Shown piece after piece: positions 9,434 through 17,500 of a stretch of DNA of 64,000 nucleotides; the stretch's first letter is position 1, and each line of letters opens with the position of its first letter. The stretch is from the NCBI RefSeq assembly GCF_963675905.1, contig NZ_OY780936.1, positions 806,001 to 870,000 of the forward strand, in the 5' to 3' direction. The DNA comes from an uncultured Bacteroides sp. Lineage in GTDB: Bacteria; Bacteroidota; Bacteroidia; Bacteroidales; Bacteroidaceae. Both the position numbers and the translations under genes were made by a program. The notes under the pieces are model-generated. The model was given only the letters and a program-made list of their open reading frames with translations. It did not search any database and was not told the DNA's origin.

Positions 9434-9558
9434 CATAAAAATTAAAAATCACAAAAAAGTCTAGCAGTCTAGCGGTGGATATTTAACCTGCTGACTGCTA
9501 GTGCTATATAGGTGCTAGACTTTCGAAAAAAAGTCTAGCGCTAGTCTAGCAGTCTAGC
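9434..9558 (+). repeat. Left arm of the HU/primase-helicase element
   Basis: Copies of AGTCTAGC run forward, forward, reverse, forward, forward, forward. The reverse/forward pair at 9514-9539 makes a hairpin (GCTAGACTTT/AAAGTCTAGC). The outer edge is A-rich. It may also stop transcription from the DUF2721 gene. Confidence 0.85.
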
Positions 9559-9637
9559 ACTTGCTCTCTCTAGTTAATGGTTTGATGTTTTTATTACAAA
9601 ATACATCCTTATTTCCTCTCATAAAGCTCTTGAATTA

Positions 9638-9669
9638 TTTGGATTTTACATAATTATTTGTTATATTTG
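9638..9669 (+). promoter_or_regulatory. Promoter of the HU-like gene
   Basis: TTTG (9638-9641), a 20-bp spacer, then TATATTTG (9662-9669): an ideal Bacteroides -33/-7 pair. The start point would be near 9675, which puts the palindrome array at 9691-9773 inside the untranslated leader. Confidence 0.75.
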
Positions 9670-9690
9670 TAGAAAGGAAAAAAGAGTCTC

Positions 9691-9773
9691 CATCCGGGTG
9701 TATATCGCCTGTACACCCGGGTGGAGTCTGTTTTTACACCCGGGTGTAGGAGGCGGGTGCACCCGGGTGTACA
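9691..9773 (+). repeat. Four palindromes at an exact 23-bp period
   Basis: Copies of TACACCCGGGTGTA (the first and last degenerate at the edges) are centred at 9695.5, 9718.5, 9741.5 and 9764.5, exactly 23 bp apart. They lie between the promoter and ATG of the HU-like gene. They look like protein-binding iterons or operators, or foldable RNA elements. The product of one of the two following genes is the natural candidate to bind them. Confidence 0.85.
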
Positions 9774-9811
9774 GAAAATAACCTGATTATAAATTAATTA
9801 AACAAATAAGT

Positions 9812-10210
9812 ATGTCTTTATATGTTGTTCGTCAAAAAGTAGATAAGAGTAAAGAAGAAGAGAAAGTGCGCTATCACGGCGTTCCGGTTAGTTCCGGGCA
9901 AATAAGTATAGATGAGTTGGCAAAAGATATCAGCGGGCGTTGTTCGCTCCATGAATCGGATGTGCATGCAGCAGTTATTGCATTGGGAGATGTGATGCAG
10001 ACTTACCTGATGAAAGGAAATACGGTTCATCTGAAAAATATCGGTATGTTTTCCATATCAGCAGGTAGCGAAGGTTTTGAAACGCCCGATGAGTGTACAC
10101 CATCAAAAGTAACGGCGCAGCGCGTTTGCTTCAAAGCAGACAAAGAAATGCGCAGCATATTGCCCGAGATAAAGTATCAGCGCACTTACAGAGAAACGAC
10201 AAAAAAGTAA
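9812..10210 (+). CDS. HU/IHF-like DNA-binding protein
   Basis: 132 residues. The core (ISIDELAKDISGRCSLHESDVHAAVIALGDVMQTYLMKGNTVHLKNIGMFSISAG) has the two-helix plus beta-arm pattern of HU proteins, in the divergent form common in Bacteroidota with a short N-terminal strand (SLYVVRQKVDK). It probably bends or wraps DNA as a dimer. The gene is 21 bp before the primase-helicase gene and behind a strong promoter and the 23-bp palindrome array. It may bind the element's arms or palindromes, which would tie it to replication or autoregulation; that is inference. There is no Pro-tipped arm motif like that of classical HU. Confidence 0.85.
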   Translation: MSLYVVRQKVDKSKEEEKVRYHGVPVSSGQISIDELAKDISGRCSLHESDVHAAVIALGDVMQTYLMKGNTVHLKNIGMFSISAGSEGFETPDECTPSKVTAQRVCFKADKEMRSILPEIKYQRTYRETTKK

Positions 10211-10231
10211 TTAATAACCCTAACTAACTTT

Positions 10232-12313
10232 ATGAAAATAACGCAATACCGTAACGACGGTAAAACACAAACACAACGTATCCTTGAATTTGAAACTGCT
10301 GTAGATGCTATGAGAACTGAAGTAAGCAGCAGACCTGTATCTAATCTAAGAAATGTACTTCAGTACGCTATGGCTGGCCAAAATTTTCCGGAGGTGAAGA
10401 AACTTCCCCGACTAGTCTTTGGAGGAGTCTTCCGTAAGGATGGCAGTCAGCAGATTTTGTCTTCCTACAATGGTTGCGTAACCATAGAAGTGAATAATCT
10501 GGCTAACGCGAATGAGGCGGCGCAAATTCGTGAAAGAGCATCCCAATTGCCTCAAACCTTACTCGCTTTTATTGGCTCCAGCGATAAGAGTGTAAAGATA
10601 GTAGTTCCTTTTACATTGCCAGACAGTACATTGCCTCAGAACCGCAAACTGGCCGAGATGTTTCATGCACAGGCTTATCGCGAGGCGGTAAAATGGTATC
10701 AGCCTCAGCTGAAACGCGAAATAGAACTAAAAGAACCGGTACTGGAACATGGATGCCGCATGAGCTTTGATCCTTCGTTGTATCATAATCCGGATGCCGT
10801 GCCTATCCGTATAGAGCAGCCGGTAAGTATGCCTGCCGAACCAACGTTCGACGAAGAACGGCAGCAGATGAGTGATCCGTTGCAACGCTTGTTGCCAGGA
10901 TACGAACGGAGTCACATTATCTCTACACTGTTTAGTACCTCCATGTGGGATGCATTGAACACCGTTGGCAAGGTAGAATGGGAGAGTGGTGAGGTGCTTC
11001 CGTTTCTTATTAAACTGGCGGAAAACTGCTTCCGTTCGGGTATCCCGGAAGAAGATGCAATAAAGTGGACATTGATGTACTATAACCTGAATAAGTATGA
11101 GCTGGAGGTGCGGACAAACTTCCGCAACATTTATACCATCTCAAATAAGTTTGGCGGTAAGCCTTGTATCTCTTCCTCAATGACCTTGGTGGCACAGATG
11201 GAAGAGTTTATGAAACGCAGATATCAACTCAGAAGAAATACGGTGAAAGGCATGGTGGAATACAGGGAACTGAAATCTTTCTACTTTGATTTCCGTCCTG
11301 TCAATAAACAGGCGCTCAACACGATTTGTCTCGATGCATTGGCAGAAGGACTTCCGTCTTGGGATGTTGACATCAAGCGTTATGTGGAATCAAACCGTGT
11401 GCCCTCTTATGATCCTATTGAAGATTATCTTCTCAATGTAGGAAAATGGGATGGGAAAGATCGTATTCGTGAACTGGCTGACCGTGTGCCGTGTGATAAT
11501 CCTCAATGGAGAGATCTGTTCTACATTTGGTTTCTCTCAATGGTGGCTCATTGGCAACAACTTGACCGCAACCATGCAAACAGTACATTGCCGTTGCTAG
11601 TGGGCGATCAAGGTTCCGGAAAATCAACTTATTGCATGAACATTTTGCCACCCGAGCTGCGAGAGTATTACACTGATGGCATAGACTTCAGTAAGCGTGG
11701 AGATGTTCAGTTGGCATTAACCCGCTTTGCGTTGATTAATATGGACGAGTACGATTCCATCAGTCCCTCTTATCAGGGATTTGTGAAGCATATTCTGCAA
11801 AAAGCTGTTGTTCAGGCCCGTTTGCCCCATGCCAGTATAACCCAGCAGATGCGCAGGTATGCCACATTTATAGCCACAAGCAACAGTTTTGACTTGCTGA
11901 ACGACCCAACCGGAAGCCGTCGTTACATCTGCATAGCTATATTGGGAGTGATTGATTATAAATCGCCCATTGACTACAAACAACTCTATGCCCAGGCCGT
12001 TGAGGCTCTTCGTAACGACGAACGCTACTGGTTTACTCACGAAGAAGAGGCGTACATCACCAAGAGCAATCGCCGCTTTCAGCAAGTGATGCCCGAAGAG
12101 GAAGTTGCCGACATCTATTTCCGTTCTCCGGTAGGCGATGAACCAGCCGAAGAACTGACTTGTGGTGAGATACTGAAACGCATGCAGCAAAGAGATCCCG
12201 GATTTAAATATACCCGTAGTGCCGCCATGTCTTTAGGACGAACATTGAAGAATAAATTCGAGAGTCGCCTTGCACACCGTGGATTAGTGTATCGCGTAGT
12301 AGAGATTAAATAA
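10232..12313 (+). CDS. BT4734-type primase with VirE-family helicase (element replication protein candidate)
   Basis: 693 residues. The N-terminal ~200 residues match the BT4734/VirE N-terminal domain, placed in the archaeo-eukaryotic primase superfamily in the literature as I recall it. The C-terminal ~400 are a VirE-type P-loop ATPase: Walker A GDQGSGKST (about residue 457), Walker B LINMDEYD (about 500), and an ATSNSFDLLNDPTGSRRY sensor/arginine region. Together they suggest DNA priming and unwinding. It is co-transcribed with the HU-like gene. The right repeat arm starts 10 bp after the stop. Codon usage looks more GC-rich than the neighbours. The role in element copying is inferred. Confidence 0.85.
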   Translation: MKITQYRNDGKTQTQRILEFETAVDAMRTEVSSRPVSNLRNVLQYAMAGQNFPEVKKLPRLVFGGVFRKDGSQQILSSYNGCVTIEVNNLANANEAAQIRERASQLPQTLLAFIGSSDKSVKIVVPFTLPDSTLPQNRKLAEMFHAQAYREAVKWYQPQLKREIELKEPVLEHGCRMSFDPSLYHNPDAVPIRIEQPVSMPAEPTFDEERQQMSDPLQRLLPGYERSHIISTLFSTSMWDALNTVGKVEWESGEVLPFLIKLAENCFRSGIPEEDAIKWTLMYYNLNKYELEVRTNFRNIYTISNKFGGKPCISSSMTLVAQMEEFMKRRYQLRRNTVKGMVEYRELKSFYFDFRPVNKQALNTICLDALAEGLPSWDVDIKRYVESNRVPSYDPIEDYLLNVGKWDGKDRIRELADRVPCDNPQWRDLFYIWFLSMVAHWQQLDRNHANSTLPLLVGDQGSGKSTYCMNILPPELREYYTDGIDFSKRGDVQLALTRFALINMDEYDSISPSYQGFVKHILQKAVVQARLPHASITQQMRRYATFIATSNSFDLLNDPTGSRRYICIAILGVIDYKSPIDYKQLYAQAVEALRNDERYWFTHEEEAYITKSNRRFQQVMPEEEVADIYFRSPVGDEPAEELTCGEILKRMQQRDPGFKYTRSAAMSLGRTLKNKFESRLAHRGLVYRVVEIK

Positions 12314-12323
12314 GCGATAAAGT

Positions 12324-12447
12324 GCTAGACTGCTAGATTACCGCTAGACTTCTTTTTGAAAGTCTAGCGGTATTATTGTGTTTATTTATAGTGAGTTATG
12401 TGGTTGGTGCTAGATTGCTAGACTTTTTTGTGATTTTTGTTTTTATG
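12324..12447 (-). repeat. Right arm of the HU/primase-helicase element, with terminator hairpin
   Basis: It holds GCTAGACT, GCTAGATT, GCTAGACT, then forward AGTCTAGC, then GCTAGATT, GCTAGACT. The spacing is the exact mirror of the left arm. ACCGCTAGACTT (12340-12351) and AAGTCTAGCGGT (12360-12371) form a 12-bp hairpin that can end primase transcription. The remaining 12448-12556 is AT-rich leader DNA before the invertase, with nothing else recognised. Confidence 0.85.
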
Positions 12448-12556
12448 AATAAATATTTATTTATTCTGTTTTTCTTATTAGTGTTCTACAGAATAAAATG
12501 ATCAGAAAAAATATTTAACTATCTAAATAGTTTATACGAATAAATAATAAAATACT

Positions 12557-13168
12557 ATGATTTACGGTTACATTAGAGTAAGCAGCGACAAACAGACGGT
12601 AGAAAACCAGCGATTTGAGATTAACAACTTTTGTGAACACAACAAATTAAAGATTGATGGTTGGATAGAAGAAACCATAAGTGGAACTAAAGCGTATAAA
12701 AAACGTGAATTGGGCAAATTACTCAACAAGGTGCAGAAGGATGATCTTATCATCTGTGCTGAATTGTCACGCCTTGGGCGTAATCTTTTTATGATTATGG
12801 AAATTCTCAATATCTGCATGACTAATGAGTGCAGGGTGTGGACTATTAAAGATAATTACCGACTTGGCGATGATATACAAAGTAAAGTTTTAGCTTTTGC
12901 TTTTGGATTGTCTGCTGAGATTGAGAGAAATCTTATTAGTCAGCGTACAAAAGAAGCCTTAGCTCGTAAGAAATATGAAGGAGTTGTGTTAGGTAGAGTA
13001 AAAGGCAGCAAAAATAGTAAGAACAAATTGACTGGCAAAGAGGATAAAATTGAGCGATGGCTCCACAAAGGTTTTTCCAAAGCTAAAATTGCTCGTCGGC
13101 TACATGTCGATCCATCAACAATATTCCGATACTTGAAACAACGGAATACAATTAATGCAAATAATTGA
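12557..13168 (+). CDS. Serine site-specific recombinase (Mpi-like DNA invertase)
   Basis: 203 residues. The resolvase/invertase catalytic domain starts MIYGYIRVSSDKQTVENQ; Ser9 is the expected nucleophile, with further active-site blocks ELSRLGRN and FGLSAEIERNLISQRTKEAL. A short C-terminal helix-turn-helix (GFSKAKIARRLHVDPSTIFRYLKQ) binds the site. This is the size and layout of Bacteroides Mpi-type invertases. Its stop codon TGA overlaps the left 37-bp inverted repeat by two bases, so the gene stays intact whichever way the neighbouring segment lies. The invertible methylase segment directly next to it is its obvious target. Confidence 0.93.
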   Translation: MIYGYIRVSSDKQTVENQRFEINNFCEHNKLKIDGWIEETISGTKAYKKRELGKLLNKVQKDDLIICAELSRLGRNLFMIMEILNICMTNECRVWTIKDNYRLGDDIQSKVLAFAFGLSAEIERNLISQRTKEALARKKYEGVVLGRVKGSKNSKNKLTGKEDKIERWLHKGFSKAKIARRLHVDPSTIFRYLKQRNTINANN

Positions 13169-13203
13169 CCGTCAGGTTGCAATGGCTTTGATATTGTGAT
13201 TGG
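13167..13203 (+). repeat. Left 37-bp inverted repeat (recombination site)
   Basis: GACCGTCAGG...TGTGATTGG, identical to the reverse complement of 15552-15588. Its first two bases form the end of the invertase stop codon. Identity stops abruptly on both sides, although the protein motif (NPPY) continues, as expected for a recombination site rather than simple gene homology. Confidence 0.9.
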
Positions 13204-14542
13204 AAATCCTCCATATGTAGAAGCAAAAAAATTGAAATACATAGCAAGTACCTTAAAACAACGATATAATATCTATTCGGGGACCGCTGATTTAAGCATT
13301 TATTTTCTTGAATTGGCATTTAATCTATTGTCATTGAAAGGGCTAGTGTATTACATAACAACAAATAAATTTTTCAATACACAATATGGCCAAAAGGTAC
13401 GCCAACTACTTTCTATAAAACAGATCCATACAATCTTAAATTTTGAACAAGTAGAAGTGTTTGAAGACATTTTAGTATCTAGCGTTATTCTTGGAGTGCA
13501 GAATATTCAGACCATGCTTGATAATATGTTAACATATGAACGTTTTTATAAATTAAAATATTCTGAATTTAAGGTGGATTTTTCATCAAGGCTCAATAAC
13601 TTAGGCTGTTACCCGCAAAAATATTTAGATTCCGAAGAATGGTCTTTTGCTGATATATCCGGTTTGCTTTTGCGCAATCATATCAGAAAAGATTCTCAAC
13701 TATTATCGAATATTGAAGGAATTGAAATATATCGAGGTGTAACAACTGGTTATAATCCTGCATTTATAATCTCTAATAATCAGAAAGACGAACTTATATC
13801 TCAAGATATTCATAATTCTGATATAATCAAGAATATGCTGCAAGGTCGTAATATTAGAAGATGGTACTACAATGAAAGTGATGAAAATTTAATTTTTATA
13901 CCATGGCATTTCCCTTTACATGCAGACTCAAATATTAAAGGCGCATCAAGTGATGCAGAAAAGAGATTTTTAGAAGGCTATCCTTCATTATATGCTCATG
14001 TTTTAGGCTATAAGAGTAAACTTTGCGAAAGGAACAAAGATGAAACTGGCATAAGTTATGAGTGGTATGCATTACAAAGATGTGCAGCAAGTTATTATAA
14101 TGAATTTGAAAAAACTGAAAAAATCATTTGGGGGTTAACTGCAGATAAATGGGCTTTTGCTTTTGATAATAAAAAGCATTATTTACCAAGCAATGGCTAT
14201 ATTTTGACATCCAAAGAAATTCCTATTAAATATATATTAGGAATACTTAATAGTAAATTGATGCGTCATTACTTCAGCTATATTGGAATAATGACTGCTG
14301 GAGGGGCATATACGTTAAAAGCTGCAACCATTGAGGCCTTGCCGTTTAAAACCTCTATAAATTATAAGCCCATAATAAACTTAGTAGATAACATACTTGC
14401 TCTTAAAAATTCAAATCCAGATAATGATACGTCTATTTTGGAATCGGAAATTGATAAATTAGTTTATAAGCTTTATGGTTTGACTGATGATGAAATTAAA
14501 ATAATAGAAGGGAATAATCCCCTTCTATTATTCATCATCTGA
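13169..14542 (+). CDS. Silent C-terminal cassette of Eco57I-like adenine methylase (alternative specificity half)
   Basis: 457 codons, starting inside the left inverted repeat with no promoter or proper start of its own. A TGA (the invertase stop) lies directly upstream in this frame. It begins with PSGCNGFDIVIGNPPYVEAKK, so it carries the catalytic NPPY motif but lacks motif I and the N-terminal domains. The rest (YRGVTTGYNPAFI, LQGRNIRRWY, WALQ/WGLTADKWAFAFD, and the ending LYGLTDDEIKIIE) is the target-recognition part usual in Eco57I/PglX-like methylases. It differs strongly from the expressed half, so inversion should change the DNA sequence recognised. It may be translated at a low level from ATG 13196, but I take it as a storage cassette. 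Confidence 0.88.
   Translation, partial: PSGCNGFDIVIGNPPYVEAKKLKYIASTLKQRYNIYSGTADLSIYFLELAFNLLSLKGLVYYITTNKFFNTQYGQKVRQLLSIKQIHTILNFEQVEVFEDILVSSVILGVQNIQTMLDNMLTYERFYKLKYSEFKVDFSSRLNNLGCYPQKYLDSEEWSFADISGLLLRNHIRKDSQLLSNIEGIEIYRGVTTGYNPAFIISNNQKDELISQDIHNSDIIKNMLQGRNIRRWYYNESDENLIFIPWHFPLHADSNIKGASSDAEKRFLEGYPSLYAHVLGYKSKLCERNKDETGISYEWYALQRCAASYYNEFEKTEKIIWGLTADKWAFAFDNKKHYLPSNGYILTSKEIPIKYILGILNSKLMRHYFSYIGIMTAGGAYTLKAATIEALPFKTSINYKPIINLVDNILALKNSNPDNDTSILESEIDKLVYKLYGLTDDEIKIIEGNNPLLLFII
14500..14532. terminator. Bidirectional terminator inside the tail-to-tail methylase ends
   Basis: AATAATAGAAGGG (14500-14512) and CCCTTCTATTATT (14520-14532) form a perfect 13-bp stem with a 7-nt loop and A/T flanks. 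The two converging reading frames overlap by 15 bp here (14528-14542). One hairpin therefore serves whichever half is connected to the promoter. Confidence 0.75.
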
Positions 14543-17500
14543 CAAACGAAATTCAATCTCATATTTCTTAATAAACTCGGTTTCTTCTTGTGTAAGGCTA
14601 TAAAGTGGACATATAATGTCATCAATGCGATCAATGATTGCTTTTGATTTGCCAATTTTATATTCCTTAAATGTATTCACATTGTAGCTGGAAGAACCAG
14701 ATGTCTGGCGTATATTAGCATTCAGCTCAATATCTGCTAAGTATTCATTATAGATAACATCTAATTGCTTAATAGTATCCGCAGATAATGGTGGTAATCT
14801 AAATTCAGAAATTTCATAATTCTTCCAATTGAGATTATCAGAATAAATTTGATAGAACCAAAAAGATAGGTTACTACTTAGTATACACCCAATAGCATTT
14901 GCGATAGATTTTTTGAAATAAATTGTACGTTCGGCAGAAGAACCATTACTGTAATTTGTTATAACTTTAAAATAGCGCCCTCCAGCAAATCTATAAATAA
15001 TAGGAGAACCACTAATTTGCATAGATTCGGATAATCTCTTATTAGAAAATAATTTATCAAGAATATTTAGTTCAATTTGCTTACTAACTTTAGGAATTCT
15101 TCCAAACAATAAATACTTGCCAACTTCAATAAATTCAAGACTATCCACTAAAGAATGAAGGTTAAAATCTCGTCCTTTTCTATACATCTTTGTTGAATAA
15201 ATTCTTTCACATTGATTTAGTGTCTTCCTAAAAGTAATTATTGAAGTATTAACAACTGCATTTTCAAATACAGGTTGTGGACGTACAGCATAAGATGAAA
15301 CTTGAATATCATCACAGTTTGTCAATAGTAAACGATGTACACCAGACGAGGAATCACTTGATGTTAAGGAAATAGGTACAATCATCGCCAAGCATCCGTT
15401 CTTGCACAGCATATTATATGCCAACTCTATGAACATTGTGTAAGTATCAAGAGACCCTTTTTGAACATTTTTTATGCTTTGAGCTGTTGTGTATAGCTTT
15501 TTCAATATATTCTTTTCGAAAACTGACAATTTAGCGCCATACGGCGGGTTACCAATCACAATATCAAAGCCATTGCAACCTGACGGTCGATTGAATACAT
15601 CACTAAAATAAGTATGCCAAAGGAAGAACTTATCATTTGGAATGGTAAGGTTATCTACAGCTGTAACCACCTTAGAATCATATCCTGCACATATTTTGAT
15701 ATGTTCTTTTACTGTATTCTCTATAGCCTGGCGAATCTGAGATTTTGATGAATGATTACTTTCACTAAAGTATTGCTCTAAATATATTTGAATGTTTTTC
15801 TTTGTATCAGCTTCATCAAAAATAAAAGAAACTTGTCCTCTATTTTTCTTTGCAATTTTAATTTGGTCATCAGCCAGTGTAGATAGGTCTAACCCCATAA
15901 AGCTTTCAAGCAATGAGTTTCCTTGCATGATTTTATAATCAAGGTTAGGCAATGAGTGTGGAGTTTCTTCATCAACAATTAGAGACAACCAGAATCGCAA
16001 ACGAGCAATATCCACAGCACCACGTTCTATATCTACTCCATAAATATTCTGTTGAATGATATGGCGCTTTATTGATGCAGCATCATCAAATTTTTCTATA
16101 GCTCCACGGCAAAGGAATAGCTCTTTGAGTAGTCCCATAGGAAAAGCTCCAGAACCAATGGCTGGATCGCATATTTTTACATCTTTCAGCCTGTTATCTA
16201 ATGACTTGGATAATTCTGAATCAGTACCTCCTAATAATTCAACATTATAAGTTTTGACAAATGATTCAATAGCCGTCTTTGTTTCTTCATTATCTACATC
16301 TGTTTGAAGATAAGCAATAAGAGATTGGCGACACATATACTGAACAATTTCTTTTGGTGTATAGAAAGCTCCTTTATCCTTGTTGTCCTCCAAAAGATTT
16401 TCAAAAATTCTTCCTAACATTTCTGGATCAACACCTAACTGTGCATCATTCGGATCATTCTCGTCTATAGTGAAGTTGTACTGATAAAAGAACTCGAACA
16501 AATCAGCGAAGTACTCTACGGGAAATCGTGTTTCTGGTTCGTCCAAATAGTCTCGTTCAAAAAGTCCACCATTCAGATAAGGAATCTTCACTACTGAGCC
16601 ACAGTCTAGCTTCACATTAGTATCAAATAGAAAATCATCGCTGCTACGGTCTGTATCAAGAGCATCTGAGAATAATGGTTCCAATACTTTATCAAGAAAG
16701 TTTTCTTTTTGGTCTTCAGTACATTTTTCAAAAAGATGTTTCATAAAATTAGTATCACCCTGGCCCCATGGCTTATCTTGCGGAACGCCCATCCAGCCTT
16801 TCTTCTGCAAGAAATGAAGAAACACTATTCGTCCCAACAACTTCTTTACATAATCACGAATCGGTTTTTCCTCCCGGTCTTTTATCTTTTTAGCATCCAT
16901 TTCTGTATGGTCAAATGATGTGTCTATAAAACTCTGACGTATACCATTTTCATCATTGCACATGTAATCAACAAAACGTAGATAATGCTGCTTGTACTTG
17001 CAAAAGAACTCTTTAGACAAAGCTTCCACATCAAAAGCAGCCTCAATGTCTTTCACTTCAATATCGCCATGTTTCTGTAATAATTTACAGAAATTTTCTG
17101 AAGCCGTTCGGCATGATTGATTTGGACCGAGCAGGAAGGTATATCTTTTGGAATCGGTTGTATCGTCATTACTACCTTTTTTACTGCAAAACGTAAAACG
17201 CCAATCCCAGTTCTTAGTGTCCTCATAGTGGAAAATCATGAACGCACTGGAATAGGTATTCATAATGCGACGAACCAATTGCTGAATAGCTACCCGGTTG
17301 CGAGCCATCTGGACATGGTTTGTAACCTTAATGTCGAAAATATCAATTGGATTAAATTCAACTTGTATTGTTCCTATAAGACAGATTGATTCTATACCAG
17401 TTGTTCTTGCAATAGTTTCCAACTCAGGATTCTCATCAAGTATAGATGTATAGAATCTATTTTCAAATGTTTCTTCTCCGAAAATGGGAAACACAACTTC

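Larger units (their letters stand above)
9434..12447 (+). mobile_element. Repeat-bounded HU/primase-helicase element, 3.0 kb
   Basis: Two genes (HU-like protein, primase-helicase) are enclosed by inverted arms. The outermost 30 bp, 9444-9473 and the reverse complement of 12409-12438, differ at one position, and CATAAAAA continues the match outward with one indel. Each arm holds six copies of AGTCTAGC, with starts at 9458, 9466, 9514 (reverse), 9532, 9543, 9551 and at 12324, 12332, 12343 (all reverse), 12361 (forward), 12409, 12417 (reverse). Spacings 8-48-18-11-8 are exactly mirrored. I found no clear target duplication. No transposase motif is present, so how it would move is unknown. Confidence 0.7.
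13167..15588. other. Invertible DNA segment swapping methylase C-terminal halves (2422 bp)
   Basis: Perfect 37-bp inverted repeats, 13167-13203 and 15552-15588, enclose two converging coding regions: a promoterless C-terminal methylase cassette (+) and the C-terminal part of the expressed methylase (-). The repeats encode the same residues in the same frame on both sides (RPSGCNGFDIVIG, just before the NPPY motif). Inversion would join residues 1-657 of the minus-strand methylase to the 457-residue cassette, in frame, and leave the other half silent. The invertase gene abuts the left repeat. Confidence 0.9.

Noticed and set aside
9444-9558. AGTCTAGC repeats as a CRISPR array
   Set aside because: Units are only 8 bp, in both orientations, without regular spacers, and no cas genes are present.
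11717-12190. Minus-strand 157-codon ORF inside the primase-helicase gene
   Set aside because: Overlaps the conserved ATPase domain; no motif of its own.
12557-13168. Serine recombinase as the mover of the 9.4-12.4 kb element
   Set aside because: It lies outside the arms, and its obvious site (the 37-bp repeat) is unlike the AGTCTAGC arms; a role there cannot be excluded but is not supported.
13196-14542. The plus-strand methylase piece as an ordinary truncated pseudogene
   Set aside because: The reading frame is intact to a normal family C terminus, starts exactly in the recombination repeat, and would be in frame after inversion.
13167-15588. The 37-bp inverted copies as a simple gene duplication or assembly error
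   Set aside because: Identity is exact only over 37 bp and stops sharply although both frames continue with related protein; an invertase abuts one copy and the frames agree, which fits a recombination site.
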